Source of the DNA: Promethearchaeota archaeon
Lineage (GTDB): Archaea > Asgardarchaeota > Lokiarchaeia > Sigyniarchaeales > SOKP01
NCBI GenBank assembly: GCA_019058135.1
Contig: JAHLWE010000398.1
Span: forward strand, 1 to 7,686
Direction: 5' to 3'
DNA: 7,686 bases
Shown here: positions 6,103-7,686 of the stretch, piece by piece
How positions within the stretch are numbered: the first letter of the stretch is position 1
How the letters are laid out: each line of letters starts with the position of its first letter
The notes under the pieces: model-generated
Told to the model about the DNA's origin: nothing
Database searches by the model: none
Seen by the model: only the letters and a program-made list of their open reading frames with translations
Translations under genes and position numbers: made by a program

Positions 6103-6258
6103 ATGTCAAATGGGTGTGTGGAAATCGGTGGTAAACTCTTTTTTTTAGTTGAAAATTTAAGTTCTATTTATAATTTTTTAATAAAAGAAGTTGTGAATAA
6201 TTACCCAAGAGAATTTACACCTTTTATTGTTCCTAAAAGATTTCATTATATAAAATAA
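6103..6258 (+). CDS. Possible small hypothetical protein, 51 residues
   Basis: ATG at 6103 to TAA at 6256-6258. The product starts MSNGCVEIGGKLFF and ends TPFIVPKRFHYIK, with one cysteine, a mixed hydrophobic and charged middle, and no domain I recognise. A TATA-like TCTAATATATTAA at about 6049-6061 is well placed, 40-50 bases upstream, but there is no ribosome-binding site. The left copy of an inverted repeat lies inside its first codons, which would be unusual for a conserved gene. It may be a real small gene, a gene remnant or chance. Confidence 0.25.
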   Translation: MSNGCVEIGGKLFFLVENLSSIYNFLIKEVVNNYPREFTPFIVPKRFHYIK

Positions 6259-6397
6259 ATTATTTTTTAATAGGTCTCTTAATACAGATTTCCCCAAGTT
6301 CTTCTATACCTACTTCTTTTCCCGTTTTCCAAAAAAAATTGGGAAAGGTCAAATAGGTTAATTTCCTTTAAAATAAAAAAGAATCAACACACCCATT
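6109..6397. repeat. Inverted repeat pair flanking about 270 bases, possible transposon-like ends
   Basis: AATGGGTGTGT at 6109-6119 recurs as its reverse complement at 6387-6397. Going inward, the match continues for three more positions with one mismatch (to 6122 and 6384). The G-rich sequence stands out in this A/T-rich region, so chance is less likely than for the nearby A/T palindromes. I find no clear target-site duplication outside the pair and no transposase between the arms, so a MITE-like remnant is only one possibility. Confidence 0.3.
6260..6367 (-). pseudogene. Possible 3' gene fragment, unrecognised
   Basis: A 35-codon open stretch on the minus strand ends at TAA (6260-6262). It has no ATG and is preceded by an in-frame stop. 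Residues such as FFWKTGKEVGIEELGE followed by ICIKRPIKK look like a genuine protein C-terminus. The most likely explanation is the tail of a gene whose front has been lost. A TTG at 6352 could in principle start a 30-residue peptide. I cannot assign a family. Confidence 0.25.
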
Positions 6398-6440
6398 ATC
6401 TTTAAGGGTTCAAATATTTGTTAATTTTGGAAAAATTTAG

Positions 6441-6886
6441 GCAGAAATCAAGGAAAAGGCTCTTAGTGCTACGGCAGATTTTCTTTTATCTCAATATTGA
6501 ATTTTGGAGTTATATTCATAAAATAAGATAATTGGAGTAAAATTTCACTTGGACGATGATACTCATTTTAAGGAAATCGATCGTATATTGATGTCCAAGT
6601 CGAATAAACAGTTTAAAAAGATTGCTGTAAAGATACTTATGAAGCATTATAAGGAGAGAACAGACGAGCTCTTCTAAGTGGGTAATCAACATGCTTACTC
6701 CTTTATTTAAGATTTTCAAGGGAAAATATTCACCAATTGTGCGTATTGTATGCATTTATTGTGGAACACGAACATTTACCTTTCACAAATCTATCTGGAT
6801 GACCCTTGTATAGATATCTGATGAAAAATGGTAAAAAAAAAGAGAAAGAGTATGAAATTCTTGAAAACAAGCGTAATTTAGTTTAA
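6441..6886 (+). pseudogene. Coding-like fragments in shifting frames, probable decayed gene or genes
   Basis: Four stretches read like protein but are broken by stops and frame changes. Bases 6441-6500 give AEIKEKALSATADFLLSQY then a stop. The same frame reopens at 6522-6677 with FKEIDRILMSKSNKQ and ILMKHYKERTDELF, where a TTG at 6549 lies 11 bases after GGAG. A second frame, 6643-6813, holds VRIVCIYCGTRTFTFH, resembling a lone CxxC knuckle. A third, 6803-6886, has YRYLMKNGKKKEKEYEILE. Together they suggest one or two degraded genes. The 6522-6677 piece could instead be a tiny intact helical protein of about 42 residues. No family was recognised. Confidence 0.3.
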
Positions 6887-6933
6887 ACCGTTTTCAGCGC
6901 ATATGAGTAATTTGAAAATTTTTTGCATGATCT

Positions 6934-6942
6934 AAAAAAAAA
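6934..6942 (-). terminator. T-tract terminator after the LVIVP-repeat gene
   Basis: Nine consecutive T residues on the minus strand start about 34 bases past the stop codon of the surface-protein gene. A shorter T6 run (6966-6972 region) lies nearer the stop. Confidence 0.4.
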
Positions 6943-6975
6943 TGATATACGAATTTTAAGTTAAAATTTTTTCAA

Positions 6976-7686
6976 TTATGAAAGGATTATTTTCTTCTTT
7001 TGAATAATTGCTAATGAAATTATTATTCCCATTACTAGAAAAATCAAATAATAATTCCCGAAAGGAATTACCACATCTTTATCAGTCATAGTAATTGTAT
7101 CAGTAACAAAATTATCATTATCGTCCGTAAAATTGACTATATAGATATATTCGCCTACTATTAGACCATTCGGAACATTGTACGTAATTGCCGTGCCGTT
7201 TAACCATGCATTTGGACCTGCTACTATACCAAGTCCTTCAAGTTCAATCGTGTAAGTGTTTGGGTTTGGATCCGTTGCTGTCCACGAAATATTTACCCCT
7301 GTGTAGTCGGAATCAATGGTAAAATCGTTCGAGGCATTTATTATTATTGGATCTACGACATCAACTCTCTTTGGGACTTGAATGATCGCTAAGCCGGAAT
7401 CATAATCCGCCACATAAGCGTAATTTCCGATTACGTAAACGCCACGCGCGGTTCCTTTTGTGTCTACGTACAGGAGCGTTCCAGGGTTGGTCGGGTTGGA
7501 AATGTCAATAACTGCCAAACCCGAAACATCAGCCGCTACATAAGCGCATTCTCCGCTTACGTAAACATCATTTACAGTTCCATCCGTATCCTCGTACACG
7601 GGCGTTCCAGGGTTGGTCGTGTCTCTAATAATAATCTGCGAGACGACGAAACAGAAATCTGGCTCATAGGCGTACTGAGCGGTTAA
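6976..7686 (-). CDS. Surface-anchored LVIVP-repeat protein with Ig-like domain, C-terminal part, 5' end outside window
   Basis: The frame is open from the right edge to TAA at 6976-6978, giving 236 residues with the N-terminus outside the window. A GTG at 7599 lies within a repeat and is unlikely to be the start. Residues from about 1 to 104 are LVIVP-type beta-propeller repeats with a 42-residue period. The hallmarks are NPGTPVYEDTDG, AYVAADVSGLAVIDISNP and AYVADYDSGLAIIQVP. Next comes an Ig-like beta domain with WTATDPNPNTYTIEL and a closing FTDDNDNFVTDTITMTD. A hydrophobic helix of about 17 residues (about 212-228, YYLIFLVMGIIISLAII) followed by KKK anchors it in the membrane with the repeats outside. 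Expected role: extracellular binding or a surface-layer-associated structure. The same arrangement is common in Lokiarchaeial surface proteins. The repeat-coding part is visibly G+C-rich (60% in 7441-7500 by hand count) while the anchor part is not (27% in 7021-7080). The outermost visible repeat is degenerate. Confidence 0.85.
   Translation of the reverse strand, partial: LTAQYAYEPDFCFVVSQIIIRDTTNPGTPVYEDTDGTVNDVYVSGECAYVAADVSGLAVIDISNPTNPGTLLYVDTKGTARGVYVIGNYAYVADYDSGLAIIQVPKRVDVVDPIIINASNDFTIDSDYTGVNISWTATDPNPNTYTIELEGLGIVAGPNAWLNGTAITYNVPNGLIVGEYIYIVNFTDDNDNFVTDTITMTDKDVVIPFGNYYLIFLVMGIIISLAIIQKKKIILS
7411..7619 (-). repeat. 126-base tandem unit encoding LVIVP repeats
   Basis: The 18 bases at 7476-7493 recur exactly at 7602-7619, and 7411-7440 closely matches 7537-7566. 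Both offsets are 126 bases, or 42 codons. DNA-level identity in parts of the unit points to recent duplication or gene conversion between repeats. Confidence 0.8.

Larger units (their letters stand above)
6030..6975. other. Long stretch without a convincing gene, probably decayed sequence
   Basis: About 950 bases separate the zinc-ribbon gene from the surface-protein gene. I see no complete protein of recognised family, no tRNA or rRNA, and no CRISPR repeats. It contains short open frames at 6103-6258 (plus) and 6260-6367 (minus), coding-like fragments in several frames between 6441 and 6886 (plus), an 11-base inverted repeat at 6109-6119 and 6387-6397, and T- or A-tracts at each end. Bases 6887-6933 hold nothing I can name. 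Confidence 0.5.

Noticed and set aside
6322..6347. Imperfect hairpin TTTTCC-A-rich-TTGGGAAA as a terminator
   Set aside because: The stem is short and interrupted, there is no T-tract after it on either strand, and archaea do not usually need hairpins.
6403..6416. GGGTTCAAAT resembling a tRNA T-arm
   Set aside because: The flanking bases do not form the five-pair T stem, and no acceptor or anticodon stem can be drawn around it.
6516..6755. Minus-strand open frame of 79 codons
   Set aside because: Its composition is that of the antisense of A/T-rich coding-like sequence, with no ribosome-binding site or motif. The plus-strand frames here look more protein-like.
1..7686. CRISPR array, insertion sequence with transposase, rRNA, riboswitch or replication origin
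   Set aside because: No regularly spaced direct repeats, intact transposase or recognisable RNA core was seen. The only periodic repeat is the 126-base coding unit at the right edge.

Overview
The window is low in G+C and looks archaeal. It has T-tract transcription ends, A/T-rich TATA-like boxes about 45-55 bases before start codons, few strong Shine-Dalgarno sites, and a surface protein built from LVIVP-type repeats, an Ig-like domain and a C-terminal membrane anchor. That architecture resembles those of Lokiarchaeia (Asgard archaea). The lineage call is an inference from architecture and composition, not from a marker gene.

Left edge to 1003: the 3' end of an alpha-D-phosphohexomutase gene (phosphoglucosamine/phosphomannomutase type) runs off the left edge. 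It converges, with an 11-base gap, on an aspartate/glutamate racemase family gene that keeps both catalytic cysteines.

1082 to 3775, minus strand: a compact redox operon. In transcription order it encodes a protein resembling L-2-amino-thiazoline-4-carboxylate (ATC) hydrolases, a 607-residue flavoprotein of the fumarate reductase/succinate dehydrogenase superfamily, and a 105-residue single-domain [2Fe-2S] ferredoxin. By alignment from memory, four of six dicarboxylate-site residues known from fumarate reductase are replaced in the flavoprotein, so it probably does not act on fumarate or succinate. The simplest model is a soluble oxidoreductase in which the flavoprotein passes electrons to or from the small ferredoxin, with the hydrolase-like protein acting on a related substrate. 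The racemase follows on the same strand but has its own candidate promoter. This module is the best candidate here for an undescribed pathway.

3776 to 6029: a divergent intergenic region with two palindromes, then a full-length bacterial-type uvrC (nucleotide excision repair nuclease), then a 54-residue four-cysteine zinc-ribbon protein that probably shares its transcript.

6030 to 6975: about 950 bases without a convincing gene. It holds short coding-like fragments in several frames, an 11-base inverted repeat about 270 bases apart, and T-tracts. It reads as decayed sequence, possibly old mobile or accessory genes.

6976 to the right edge, minus strand: the C-terminal part of a large surface-anchored LVIVP-repeat protein. 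Its repeat-encoding DNA is far richer in G+C than its own 3' end and carries a 126-base tandem unit.
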